NCBI RefSeq assembly: GCF_026210795.1
Contig: NC_089444.1
Coordinates: 2,222,501-2,286,500 of the forward strand
Reading direction: 5' to 3'
Source of the DNA: Rhizophagus irregularis
Taxonomy: Eukaryota; Glomeromycota; Glomeromycetes; Glomerales; Glomeraceae
Length of the DNA stretch: 64,000 bases
How positions within the stretch are numbered: position 1 is the first letter of the stretch; every line of letters starts with the position of its first letter. The notes beneath the pieces were generated by a model. It worked only from the letters and a program-made list of their open reading frames with translations, ran no database searches and had not been told where the DNA came from. The translations under genes were made by a program, and so were the position numbers. This document shows, piece by piece, positions 10,236 through 23,470 of this stretch.

Positions 10236-12899
10236 ATGAGTTTAGATGACGCGTTCGATTTTGTTGACTTGGAGAGCGATGACATTTTGGATAACATATT
10301 ACATACTGTGCCGTAAGCTCTCGAAAAACTTCACCTCTACGGAATTATGTAGATTGCAAAAGCCCAGCTCATCTGGGAGTACCTGTATGCAAAAGGTGCA
10401 ATTATGTATTTTCTATTAAGTCAAGTAATACTACTATTGAACGGCATCTTTTAAATAAGCACAACATAATAATTCAAAAGGTCAGAAAGCAAACAACATT
10501 AAATTTCAAATGTACAGACCCTTGGCCTGCAAAAGAAAAATTGGAGCGAGATAAAGCAGTTGTTATTTGGATTATTGATAACCAACAACCTTTTAGTGTT
10601 GTGGAAAATGAAAAATTTATTGAAATGATGCATATTTTCGATCCTCGTTACAAAATTCCTGATCGACATCAAATAAAAGAAATGATTATTGATGAATTTA
10701 ATGAACGTCATTCTAATATTGGCTATGATTTACAAAAATATCTAGCAAAGCTTTCCTTCACTGCCGATAATAACATCAACTATAAGTAGCGAAGCATACC
10801 TTGGCCTAACAATTCACTATATTGACCAAAATTGGGTTTTTCAGCGTTTTTTACTTGATATTATTCCCTTTAAAGTTCGTCATATAGGAATCAATATGGC
10901 AGCAGCAATCACTAATGTTCTTAATGAATTTAACTTAGCAGGTAAAGCGTTAGCACTTACTACAAATAATGAATCTGCGATGTTAGTATGTGGACGAAAA
11001 TTATCAGAAGAATTTGAAAAAGAATTAATTGCTGATCCGCATGTGATCGATAGAATTTATATAATAAAATGTGACGCAACATTTATATATAAGCCATGTC
11101 GATCATTCTTTTATATCAAATAAAATGCAACCATATTGTTATACAATTGCGTAATTTAACACCTGCAATATACATTTAAGATCTTAGAAAAAAAAATTTT
11201 TTTATAAAAAGTTTTTTTTCTTTGCAATTTATAAAGTTTTATATGTAGAAAACGGAGATTTCATAGTATTTTACTTCTATGGTATAAATGGTATAACTGA
11301 TTTCTACCTCTTTAACTTTCTTCTGACGCTTATAAAACTTTTTTTGTTTATTATTTCTGTCAACTATTACATTTTTAATAACATTACGCACTTCTATATC
11401 TCTTTTTCTTTCACAAATACGTCCAGTTTGTAAAAAATATGAATATAATGAAATATATAAATAATAAAAGGGCTTTTATTAAGTTTAACGCAATTTCAAA
11501 ATAAGAATAGTTATCTTGAATTTTTTCCTTAAAAAATAATAAACAAGTCATATAAATATGACCATAATAATGAAGTTCTGATATAATAGCACCCGTCACA
11601 ACAAGTTTTTTGGTGTTATGTATGTATTTTACGTTGTTGTTCCTTGGGGAAACAGAGATTTCAAACGGCATTTTTTTTATTAATTAACATAACGCCGCAT
11701 TTTACTATGTAAATTCTATCGATCACATGCAGATCGGCAATTAAATAATCTTACCTTCAGCCATTATCGTTGTTCAGCACATATACTTAACCTTGCAGTT
11801 AAGCAAGAAATGGAAATAGTTGATCAAGAAATAGTAGAAGTGTGACAACTAATGTCAAAAATTAAAAATTCAGTCTTATTATGTGATGAATTACGTGAAT
11901 TATAGAGAAACTTGAGTACTCGGCCAGAAATAGACATAGAAACGGCGGTAGAACTCCACCTATTACATGCTTTGTAAGTTACAGCGAATGGAAACGGCAT
12001 TAAAAATGAAAACGCTTGCAGCTAAACATGATAGTGTGCGTGAATTAATGCCAGATGTTGAAGCATGGACGAAAATAAAGGTAAAAATGAAATAATATTT
12101 TTTTTTCAATAACAAATTTCTTTTTTTTTTGTTATTACTACTTACAAAATTAAATCCTTTTTAATTATTAATAAAGGAAACAGTGATCGTTTTAGAACCT
12201 CTTGAAAGAACAACAAAAAATCTCTCAGGATCATTGTACCCAACTATTGCTGATGTTCGATTTTACTTTAATGAAATTTGTGATCATCTAAAGTATTGTG
12301 TGGAAAGGGAGGATGGATTCAGACAATACATGTTAGCGGCTTTAATAAATGAAAAACTTAAAGAATACTGGTTAATTATTGATAATAATACTACCATCTC
12401 ATCAATATTAGACCCCCGAAATAAAATTTCTCTTTTTGAACCAGGTGAACCAACGACAAATGCTATTGCCGCTTTATGTGAACAATTTTCCTTCTATCTT
12501 TCCCAAAAGCCACTATCACAAACTTCCCTTCCTTCTACATCATCACGAGAATATTTTCGTCAACTAAAAAAACGTCGCATAGGAGTAACTGCTGAAACAA
12601 TACTACCACCCTCACCTAGCCCTGATTTTGCCGAAATAGAAAGATATCTAGCTTTGCCATGTGATGAAAATGTGGAAGTGCTTCTTTAGTAGCAAGCCCA
12701 CTCCACTGAATTTTCGGTACTTTCACTAATGGCAAAAGACTACTTAGCAATACAATCCACAAGTGTAGCCTGTGAACAAGCATTTTCTGTTGCAGGCAAT
12801 ATAATCACCAAAGTTCGAAATCGTTTATGTTCTGAGACTGCAAGAGCATCGTTATGTACAAAAAGTTGGGTTGAGAATAATATCGGTGAACAAATTTAG
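10236..12899 (+). pseudogene. Broken hAT transposase (BED finger ... hATC)
   Basis: The likely start is the ATG at 10236, beginning an acidic N-terminus (MSLDDAFDFVDLESDD). A BED-type zinc finger follows at about 10380-10460 (CKRCNYVF ... ERHLLNKH). The RNase-H-like core is in pieces: 10790-11039, then 11760-12080 after the nested insertion. The C-terminal block LSLMAKDYLAIQSTSVACEQ, with the AFSVAGN box of the hATC dimerisation domain, is near 12728-12810. Stops (for example about 10313, 10786, 11842, 11902, 12687) and frameshifts break it throughout. An apparent spliceosomal intron, GTAAAA...AAAG (12081-12176), still joins two in-frame pieces. The stop is TAG at 12897-12899. Confidence 0.85.
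11032..11737 (-). mobile_element. 690-base TIR element nested inside the hAT
   Basis: The segment 11040-11729 starts CATGTGATCGATAGAATTTA and ends with its exact reverse complement; weaker similarity extends to about 35 bases. It interrupts the hAT frame. The flanks CTGATCCG (11032-11039) and CAGATCGG (11730-11737) match at 6 of 8 positions, compatible with an aged 8-base duplication. A minus-strand open stretch at 11411-11671 (86 codons) has no recognisable transposase motif, so it may be a non-autonomous element or a decayed fragment. Confidence 0.75.
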
Positions 12900-15285
12900 T
12901 TGAAGTAATATATATTTTATTTGTTAAATGCAGTATTTAGTATTACGTTGTATAACATATTAACATATGATCAATTGATCATCATTTATACAAATAAAAC
13001 TTTTAGTATATTTTTTTGGAGTTTTTGGAGTTTTTTTATAATGTTTTTATGTTAATTTTAAGGAAAACGATAGAAAAAAAAGAAATTTTATATAGAATTT
13101 ATAATAAATGATATACGTTAAACTGGTTTAGGACTGAGTCTTAGGATCTAGTCCAGAACTGGACTTGGTCAGACACAAGTCCTAGACTAATCATATATGG
13201 ACTTAGTTTGTAGGTCTATCGGATAAAACTTGCAAGTCTTAGGACTAAAACCGAACTAGGACTGACTTTACCAACCCTAACTAAATTGCTCCAACGATTA
13301 TGCCAGGTCTCAATGAAATTCTGTGTTCTTGGAATACCTGACTTCATTGAATCATGCACAGATCACAACTGAGGTGGAAAAAGAGGTGGTGTGCGAATTA
13401 TATTTTCATCTTGTAATTGTCTTCGTACTTTTCCAAGGACATAATTTTCTTCAAACCATTGCACAATTTCATTAGCTTCTGGTGGTATACTTGATTTCAA
13501 GATATCAAAAGCAATGGGAATTTCACTTGATGGAACAAATGCTAGAGCAAATAAGTAACGCAATATGAGACTTAAATGCTCATCAGAACCATATTGAACG
13601 GCTAAGCCACATTCTTGGATTTTCCTCCAGCCGCTTTGCCCCAAATGGAAAAGACAACCTTTATTAATAACACCAGGAAATTCCTCATTTGACGCATTGA
13701 TTGCTGCTATTTCAAAATCAGTAAGAATTTTTGATGGTCTTAATGAAATATTATTTGCTTCAGCAAATTCAATTAAATTTTGAAATAATACTTGATACAA
13801 TTCTTTAGATTTTCCACTCATCAATACATATACTAATGGGAGAATTCTAGAGTTTTCTTCTGCACCAACAGGACCATGGATTGTATAGAGTTGATAAAAG
13901 ATTCTGGAGACAATTTTAAACATACCATCCATGATCCAGAATGGTGACTGAGATAGATGTTGGACATTAGCTTTTGTTGTAAATAATAAAATGTGTTCAC
14001 TTCTAATTTCAATATTTTTCACTAAAAATAACTCTTCATTAAAAGTATTACAAAATGAATCAGGAATATTAATTTGTTCAAGACTTTGTGGTTCTGGTGG
14101 TGTATTTGCTTTCCTGACTCGTTTAATTCTCATTTGAAGAGCCTCTTGTGTTGGTAAATAAGGAAAAATTTCTTCAAAAGTTCTTGTGACATTATTTTGG
14201 ATGATTTGTGCAGGATTGCTGCTACTTTCCTGAGCTTGATTCTTTATTTGTGCAACAACTTTTGCAACTTGGACGCTACTTGCTTGTGGAGCATGATTAT
14301 GATCAACAAAATTTTGAAGGTAATGAAAATTATTTGTAAAAATAGTTACTGCACGACCTTTGCAATCAGATTTTTTTCTCTCATAGCACCAATAGAACTT
14401 ATTTTTTCTATTTCTTTCTTTTATCATTAGATAACCACGAACATTAATTTTATCATTTCCTTTTTGAGAAGGAACTATTTCACAAATTTCATCCATATAT
14501 AATTTGAAAAAAATTTCATTAATTAGAAAGAAATTGGAGAAAATTGTAATATTATTAAAAAAAAAATGTATGTATTAATAAATAAAATATCAAATGGAAT
14601 AATTCATATGTGCCGATTTTTGGAATTAGTCTAAATTAAGATTTTTATAAAAATTCAATATTTTAGTAAGATTAACATTACACAAATCTAAATTAAATAT
14701 GTGTTACATATTTACGTAACTCAGATTTAATAAAAAATAAAAAAAATTTTTTTAATCAATATTCAAAAATAACGGTAATAACCACTTCTTTTTCCCCATC
14801 ACTCCCATTACTTTTCCATCATTTTTCTATTCACTTTTATTAAATATGACAAAAAAGTTTATAAGCAAATATAGCAGTTATTTTTAAGTGGTAAGTAAAA
14901 GAAAAAACTTAATATTTTATATACATAGATAAGACATTTTTTTTCATAATTTTTAGCTTTAATTTATTGTTTTTTCTTTGTAAAAAATACATGCAAATAA
15001 AAAATAATTATGATGTAAAATAGTTGTAAAATGAATAATAAGATATTCTTTTTTTTCAAAATAACTAATTATATATTTGTTTTTTATCTTTTAAAATTAT
15101 TTTATTAGATTTATTCTACTAAAATCCTTAAATGGCAAATAAAATCTTTTAAATAAAGTAAAAGAATTTGGGATTCTCTTATGAAAGCATTTTTTGGTAA
15201 GAAATAAAATTTTCAGATCGGACTTTATGCAGGTGACAAAATCGTGCATTATTATTCCTGGAGATATGCTAACGTCATCATTTTA

Positions 15286-15496
15286 CATTCATTTGAAAGC
15301 TGAGAATTTGCTCTATCGTAAGAATCAAAGATCAGGAAAATTGGATCACTGGATGAGGCGTAATTAACGATCAAAGTCAAATCAAATTTAAAAATTAAAA
15401 ATAAATATATTAGACGTAATTATTCACAATCCAGTGATTCAATTCATTCGATTTTAGGCTTATTAGATAGACCTCAATTTTCTCTTTCAAATGAAT
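15286..15496. repeat. Fold-back inverted repeat, unit 1
   Basis: The arm at 15286-15354 (starting CATTCATTTGAAAG, ending GGATCACTGGAT) is an imperfect inverse of 15429-15496 (starting ATCCAGTGATTC, ending CTTTCAAATGAAT). The arms of about 68 bases with a 74-base loop would form a long hairpin. Confidence 0.75.
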
Positions 15497-15649
15497 ATAA
15501 TTTCATTCGTGTAGCTTGCATCTACAGGTATTTAATAAATTTTTTTATATCAGATTTTATCAAACTTATAAAATTTTATATTAATAATATAATTGATGAT
15601 TCCTAAACATCTACATATATTAAACGAATTATTTTAAATTTATTTTAAA

Positions 15650-15840
15650 GATAAAAGTTGGCATCACCTTAGGGAGCAAAGATCATTCAAATTGAATCAC
15701 TATATGTGAAGTAATTAATGATCAAATTTAGATAAAATTCAATAATATACTGAACGTGATTACTGAACAACTAGTGATTCAATTCACTTGATTTTAGATT
15801 CATTAGATAGATCTTGATTTTCTCTTTCAAATGAATGTAA
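15650..15840. repeat. Fold-back inverted repeat, unit 2
   Basis: This is a diverged direct copy of the unit at 15286-15496. It shares CTAGTGATTCAATTCACTTG-type and CTCTTTCAAATGAATGTAA-type right arms, with the left arm more decayed. The spacing between units is about 350 bases. Confidence 0.65.
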
Positions 15841-16239
15841 ATTTATTTGTATAGCTTATTTCTACGAAGAATTATCAATGATTTTGTCATGAGAGTTATA
15901 TTTGATCTTTTAAATTTTAATGATATCTTATATTAAAAAAAAATTAAAAATTATATAATTAATTAGTTTTTTTTGCATTATCTGGTATAAATTTATTATT
16001 CTTATATAAATGATAATTTATATTTGCTTTAATAAAATTATTTTTGTGTAAAAAAATTAGATTCCAAGGATCGGCCCATATGTTTTATTAAATTATTAAA
16101 TAAATATGTCATTAAATATTTTTTGTCAAACATTATTTAATTCGTATGTCATAGAATTCAAATTATTAATATATAACACTTCGAATTTGTCATATTTTTG
16201 ATATTATAGAACACACATCATTATATTTATAAAATAATG

Positions 16240-16390
16240 ATCTGTTGAGATTTTTGGACTGTTGAGATTTTGGACTGTCAGGATTTTAGAATGTCAGGAT
16301 TTTGGATTGTCGAGATTTTGGATTGTTGGGATTTTGTTGTCGGTCTTGTATTAGTCGTGCAAGTGATTTTTGAGATTTCGTACCAGAACC
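16240..16390 (-). repeat. Right terminal inverted repeat of MULE with tandem subunits
   Basis: This segment has about five tandem copies of a unit close to TTTTGGACTGTCAGGA, then the shared TGTTGTCGGTCTTGT word and the outer end. It is the inverse counterpart of 9379-9520. Confidence 0.85.
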
Positions 16391-16399
16391 CAAATAAAT

Positions 16400-19300
16400 A
16401 TATAATTATATAATAATATTTTCATAAATGCCTTCTTTATAAATATATATATTTTTTTATATATACTTTATATTTTAATTATAAATTTGAAATTTAGGAC
16501 TAAATATATTTCCTTTATATTTTATTAAAATTATTGACTTACTGAAGAAACTATAAGATTTTGGCAATTAGTAAAATGCTGAAATAGCGAAACTTTACCA
16601 AAACTATATAAAAGCCTTATTAAAAAGTTATTAAAACTTTAAAGAAAAGTAAACCTTAATAAAACTTATTATAAATGCTAAAACTGCCAAAATCTTGCTA
16701 AAATTATAATAAAATTATAGTAAAATCTAAAAGAAACTAATCATAAAATTTTGAAAAGATTTAAACAAGCAACCTTATATTTTATATATGTAAGCAATTA
16801 TAAATTTTAAATATAATTAGAATATTTTTTATAAATATATTTATATAACTATTAATTAATTAGTAATAGTTATTTAATTACTATTAATTTTTTTTAAAAA
16901 AATTTATTTAAATTAAACAATTTATATTAAGCATTAAAAAGTTTATAAAATATATTAGTTCCTATTATTTAAAATATATTTATAAAAGTATTTTGAATTT
17001 AAATAAATAAAAAAAACTTTAAATTAAAAATTCTATAAAATTTTTAATTATCTATTTTTTTATTAGCTATTTTTTAAATGAAAATTTCTAAATTTACACA
17101 GGGTGTTTGTACACAGATCATATAAATATAATTTTTAATAGACTAATTTTTTTTTTTTAATTTGAAATTGAATGCTACTGACATTATACTCTTTTACTTT
17201 TTATTCTTATTATATTATAGATAAATATATGTATTTTCACCTGCTCTGCAAGTTTACTTAAGGCATTAAAGGAGGTTTTGAATGCCATTTTTAATCTACT
17301 AATATGACCCGTGTTTAAACACCCCGTGTACAAATAGAACTTGCCTTTTTAAATATATATCTTTTAAATATATATACATAGTTAGTCTTAAATAAAGTAC
17401 ATGTATTTATAAAAATATTATTATATAATTACCATCTAATACTGTAAATTTATTTAATTTAAAAATTGAATAATATCTATAAGTACTTTATAAATACTAG
17501 ATATTATATGAAGAAGATACATTGTAATTTTAATTAGAATTAAGCTTAAATTACTAGAATTAAGGAGGATATTAACTAAAAATAAAATTTTTTGTATTTA
17601 ATAAAATATTTAGATCTTTTAAAGTAAAGTTTTCTCTAAATAATAATCATTTAGTAATCACAATATATATAGAATTTGAAAACTGCAATAATAAATTTAT
17701 ATTAGTAATAATAATAATAAAATTCAATAATTTTTCTAAATTGAATATTTTACTGATTATTTAATTTTTTTGAATTTTAGTAAAATTGAAAAATATTTAT
17801 ATTTTTTTGAATTTTTTTTACTAAAATTTTTTAAATTAAAAATTATTATAAATTATATTCTTTTAAATTATAGCATTTTATTATTTTTTGTAATAAAAAT
17901 CAAATTATCGATTATTACTTAAATTAGTAGATGCTTATTGGTTATAATCTCTAATAATTTAATAATCTAATAAATTTTTTATTAGGTAATTTATATGAAG
18001 AGTAGCAGAATTTTGAAAAGTGCAATAATTTTTTAATATTAATACTTTTTTTTATTTATTTTTATAGAAATTAATATTTAATTATAGTAATAATATTTTA
18101 TATAATCATAAATATAAACCTCTAAAATACTTTACTTGAACAGTAAATATTTATGATGAGTTATTTTTAATATTAATACTAATTTTATATTAAACTAAAT
18201 ATTAATATTAATATTAATTTATTAATATTACATTAGAATTAATTTATATTAGAATTATTTTTTAATGCTAATATTAAATTAAACAATTTTTATTTAAATC
18301 TTTCAAACTCTTCAAAATTCCATTTTTTTTTAAAAAAATCTCTAATTTATTTAATTTCTTTTAGCATTTTTTTTTTGAAATTTATATATTAATATTAATT
18401 TTTTTTTTCAATATTTTATTAAATTATATAAAATTACACTTTAAATTATATAATTATCATATATTTCATATATTATGAATTATAATATCCTTTATATTAT
18501 ATAATATCTTCAAAAAGAAGTTACATTTTTTATTAATTTTATTGTTTAAATAATTCAACAAATATTTTAAGTATAATATATAATAATACTCTAATTATTT
18601 CATTATAAATTTTAAATACCCTTTATTAATAATAAAAATTTTAGAGTTAAACTTCTAAAATTTATAAGATCTTTAGAATACTATAGCCTATAATATATAG
18701 TATATAATAGTTATATAATACTATATATATATTTCTTATATTACTTTAAATTATATAAGATTATATTACATAATAGTTGTATTTATTAATATCTCTTAAA
18801 ATTTTTTCTTTAATAATACTTGTAATTTTAATATATTTAATAGTTTGAATTTATATTATAATAACTTTTTTTAGTTATTTTTATAAATATAATCCATACT
18901 ATTCATATATTTTTGAAGTTTTTACATTTCTTTATATAATTTATTGAAAAAAAAAATTATTTAATTTGATTATATATAATTTAATTAACTAAATTTTACT
19001 TTAAATTAAATCAATATATTAAAATAAAAAAAAATTTTTTTTTAAATAAAATAACCATTTTTTTTAATTATAAATATTAAATTTAATAATGTTTTTAAGT
19101 ATAAAATATTGATTTTTTGCCAAATTTAATGTCAACTAAATAATTTAACAGATCTTAAATCTGTTAAATTATCTAATTAAAATAAAATTAAATAAACTAT
19201 TGTCTTAAATAAATCTTTTTTTTTTTTGGGTTTTAAATATAACTTTTTTATTAAATAAAAAAATACTTTAACTAATTTTCTTCTGAAAAAAATATTCATT

Positions 19301-19906
19301 AATTTTTATTTTTTAATACTATTTTTTCTATAAATACTTATGTTTTGAAACAAAATTTAATCTTCATTACTTCTGCAAAAGATTACTGGTGTTTTTTTTA
19401 CTAAAATCAAAAGTTTGAAGTAGTGAATTAAAAGGTGTTGAGAATCTTTAACAGTATATATGAACTTCAATAAGAAGCTTAATAATGAACAAAATTAAAA
19501 TCATTCTGCTACACTTGTACAAAGTTTCCATCTTTGAAGATATTTTTTTTTGTAGATTATATAATAACTTGCAACTATTTGATAATACATCAAATTATTG
19601 TAACATATATTTGTTACAACCTTTATTATTCCTAATATTAATTATTTAGCAAAATTTTAAATATTATTACAAAATGCTGTTGATCACCACCAAATATATG
19701 AAAATCTAAAAATACCAGATACCAAATATCAAAATACCAGTGATAATCATTAGTAAAATTTCTAAAATAATATACATGATTTTGAACCCATATCTCCCCA
19801 ACCGTCCAAATAAATTAAATATTCTTTTGTTTTCTTTGTCATCTTTTGAAATTCATATACCAATTTTATGAATTTCTATTCAATCTATTTATTATTATGA
19901 TATTGT
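16400..19906. other. Very AT-rich gene-free stretch
   Basis: No open frame resembles a protein. It contains the MITE at 17097-17328; the rest is extremely A/T-rich with many TTAATA, AATATT and homopolymer runs. I see no RNA gene. Confidence 0.7.
17095..17330. mobile_element. TA-flanked MITE (Tc1/mariner-like ends)
   Basis: The element at 17097-17328 (232 bases) starts CACAGGGTGTTTGTACACAG and ends ...AAACACCCCGTG. The inverse ends match for about 25 bases with a few differences. A TA dinucleotide flanks each end, the Tc1/mariner/pogo target pattern. It has no coding content. The TA flank alone is weak evidence in such AT-rich DNA; the terminal repeats carry the call. Confidence 0.8.
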
Positions 19907-21247
19907 CTATAATCGATGTCCCGGAACAGTTGCAAAAATTACCATTACAATTATAGAAACTAATAAACCTAATAAAAAGTATTTAATGGCTTTTTTAACA
20001 TGTAATGTATATATGTATGGTTCCCTTACACGTTGGAAATGAAAGAATTTTGTTTCACTACAATATAAATTATATAATTAATTTAAAAAATCCGAACACA
20101 GAAAATTCATGTATCAAATTTATCATTATTACCTTATTTTCAATAAAACGAAAAGAGGGCTAATCTTCGTTGCATAAGCAAATAAATTACTAATTCCAAA
20201 AAATATTGGGATAAAACCCTAAAAGGGTTTAATAATAAAAAAAAAGACATATTAATATATGTCATGAAACATTTAAAACCCATTTAAGACATTACGTACC
20301 CATAACCGTAACGTATTTGGTTTTCTATCCAAAAAGATTAAACTTAACACAACAGCAAAACCAATAAATAAACAGAATAAACCTATCGCCAATCTCATTG
20401 TAATTTGTCGAACATGCATATTTCCAAATGCTCTGGCTTTTAAAAACCTTGGGAAATGCACTCTTTCCATAAAGGCAAAAATTTCTTTTTTTGCTTCGTG
20501 AAAGATCCAAGGATCAGCTCTTTTATGTTGAGCATCACCTTCTTCTTCAATCGCGTGAGAAATTTTTTCCCGAATATGGTCTGATAATATAATTTCTTTT
20601 TCTGATCCTTCATAAATATATTTATAATAAATACGTTCTGCTGATTCACGAAGGTCCTCCCTTGTAAATGGTCTCTCCCGATTATAAATTGAAAAATTTC
20701 CTGTTGTCGTATTGGTTCTGTTAGAGCGAACAGAATCTCGATGTGTTAAAGGTCTTTGTTTATTTTCATTAGAAATCTCAATTATATGTGAACTTGATGG
20801 TGATTCTGGGCGAGAAGGAGGATCATCAATGATTGTAATATCAGAACCACGAGATGCAGAGCTCGTATGTCTTTGAACACCTACATTGGTCGCGCTAGGC
20901 CTTAATTTATCCTTCTCAGATTTACTACCTCCCGGTCTATATCTTTCATATTCAGGATACTCATCATCTACATCCAATCCAAGTTTTTTGAGGTCTTTCA
21001 AATAAGCTTTACATAAAACCTCATGTTCTAATACATCGAGATAAAAATCCAAGTATTCAGAAACTTTTTCTCTGTCTCTCATGTAAAGGTAAAAATTATA
21101 TAAACATACTGGAGGAGCTGTTTTACGAGAAAGAACTTCTTGTAATGTGGGTAGTCTGTCTCGTTTAACTGCTGGAAAAGATGCATTTTCGAGACGACGA
21201 TCTTTCTCTGTCGTAATATTACTAGTTGTATTTCCTTGACTGCTCAT
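19907..21247 (-). CDS. RGS-domain protein with three C-terminal membrane segments (Rax1-like)
   Basis: The three exons are 20300-21247, 20133-20218 and 19907-20057, giving 394 residues. An RGS domain is split: its first part is at about residues 32-95 (LPTLQEVLSRKTAPPVCLYN) and its second part at about 205-280, with a Ser-rich charged insert between. RGS domains bind G-alpha subunits, and most speed up GTP hydrolysis. Membrane segments follow at about 285-306 (exon 1), in exon 2 (GFIPIFFGISNLFAYATK) and in exon 3 (YFLLGLLVSIIVMVIFATVP). Reading only exon 1 through gives a false end at 20273, because the donor GTACGT at 20299 would be missed. The closest relative in this window is the gene at 54284-55787. 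The layout recalls fungal Rax1, a cortical landmark protein, but that exact orthology is inferred. Confidence 0.85.
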
Positions 21248-21728
21248 TTCTTTGATAAATTAAATTGTAAATTTCTGAAAAGAATTTACAATTTTTTTTT
21301 TTTTAGCAGAAACATACTTTTTAAATCGTTACAAAAATAGTAAGTATCTATCAGCCCAGATAATAGAAAGTTATTCGATTGTATGACAAACCATGCTTTT
21401 ATTACAAAACACGGGTCGATATTGCTTATGTAAGAACACTGCATATGGCTAATATAGCCATATACGGAACAGTAAAATTTAATTTTTTTTTTATTTAATT
21501 TACAAAATCGGTAATTTATGGTAAAACTTATTTATTAATTCGGCCAAAGAATTAATAATAATTATAATTCTGACCAAATGTTATTTGGTTGACTAGATTG
21601 TTCCGCAAAATCATTTCAACCATTACTAGAAAAGGAATGTAAAACTATGAAATATTACAGTGGAGTGTTTATGAATAAGGTCAAAAAAGGAGTATAAATG
21701 TGATGTTATGGATATGATATTAAATAAA
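21248..21728. other. Spacer: RGS gene promoter and ARP1 3' end
   Basis: These 481 bases lie between the start of the RGS gene and the stop of ARP1, both on the minus strand. It contains a T-run just upstream of the RGS start and otherwise nothing recognisable. Confidence 0.6.

Positions 21729-23470
<1,742 letters not shown>

Larger units (their letters stand above)
10043..13287 (+). mobile_element. hAT transposon inserted in the MULE transposase
   Basis: The element spans 10051-13279 (3229 bases). It begins TAGGATTGGTAAAGTCC and ends with the inverse of TAGGGTTGGTAAAGTC. ACTAAATT is repeated exactly on both sides (10043-10050 and 13280-13287). Further copies of AGTCCTAAGACTGAGTC-like words occur in both subterminal regions. 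The 8-base duplication and the BED/hATC coding content identify it as hAT. The gene is on the plus strand, opposite to the host MULE gene. It carries its own nested insertion at 11040-11729. Confidence 0.93.
9820..14496 (-). pseudogene. FLYWCH/MULE transposase, split by hAT and with a nonsense codon
   Basis: The first 377 residues (14496 down to 13366) hold a FLYWCH-type zinc finger at about residues 10-75 (WCYERKKSDCKGRA ... DHNHAP) and then a MULE DDE core. Core features are FWIMDGMF with the first Asp, a SKILTDFE block with the second Asp, a CLFHLGQ C/H box, and WFEENYV with a candidate final Glu. A TGA at 13363-13365 stops the frame, but the same frame stays open for 25 more codons to 13288. 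After the hAT and one duplication copy are skipped, it resumes exactly in frame at 10050 and runs 76 codons to TAA at 9820-9822. The intact protein would have been about 478 residues. It would cut and paste the element in the nucleus; this copy is dead twice over. Confidence 0.9.
14497..16239. other. Non-coding 5' flank of the MULE with fold-back repeats
   Basis: No credible open frame exists. The segment upstream of the transposase start is A/T-rich. It contains two related fold-back units (15286-15496 and about 15650-15840) before the right terminal repeat begins. Confidence 0.7.
9370..16399 (-). mobile_element. Mutator-like (MULE) element with 9-base TSD, invaded by a hAT
   Basis: The word CAAATAAAT flanks the element exactly (9370-9378 and 16391-16399), giving element bounds 9379-16390. 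The ends are long imperfect inverted repeats: the left reads GGTATCCGATCAAATTCTCA, and both ends contain the shared word ACAAGACCGACAACAAAATC followed by tandem copies of a 16-17-base unit. A 9-base duplication with long terminal repeats and a FLYWCH/MULE transposase is typical of Mutator-like elements. Without the inner hAT (3237 bases including its duplication) the element would be about 3.8 kb. 14500-16240 is non-coding and contains fold-back repeats. Confidence 0.9.
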
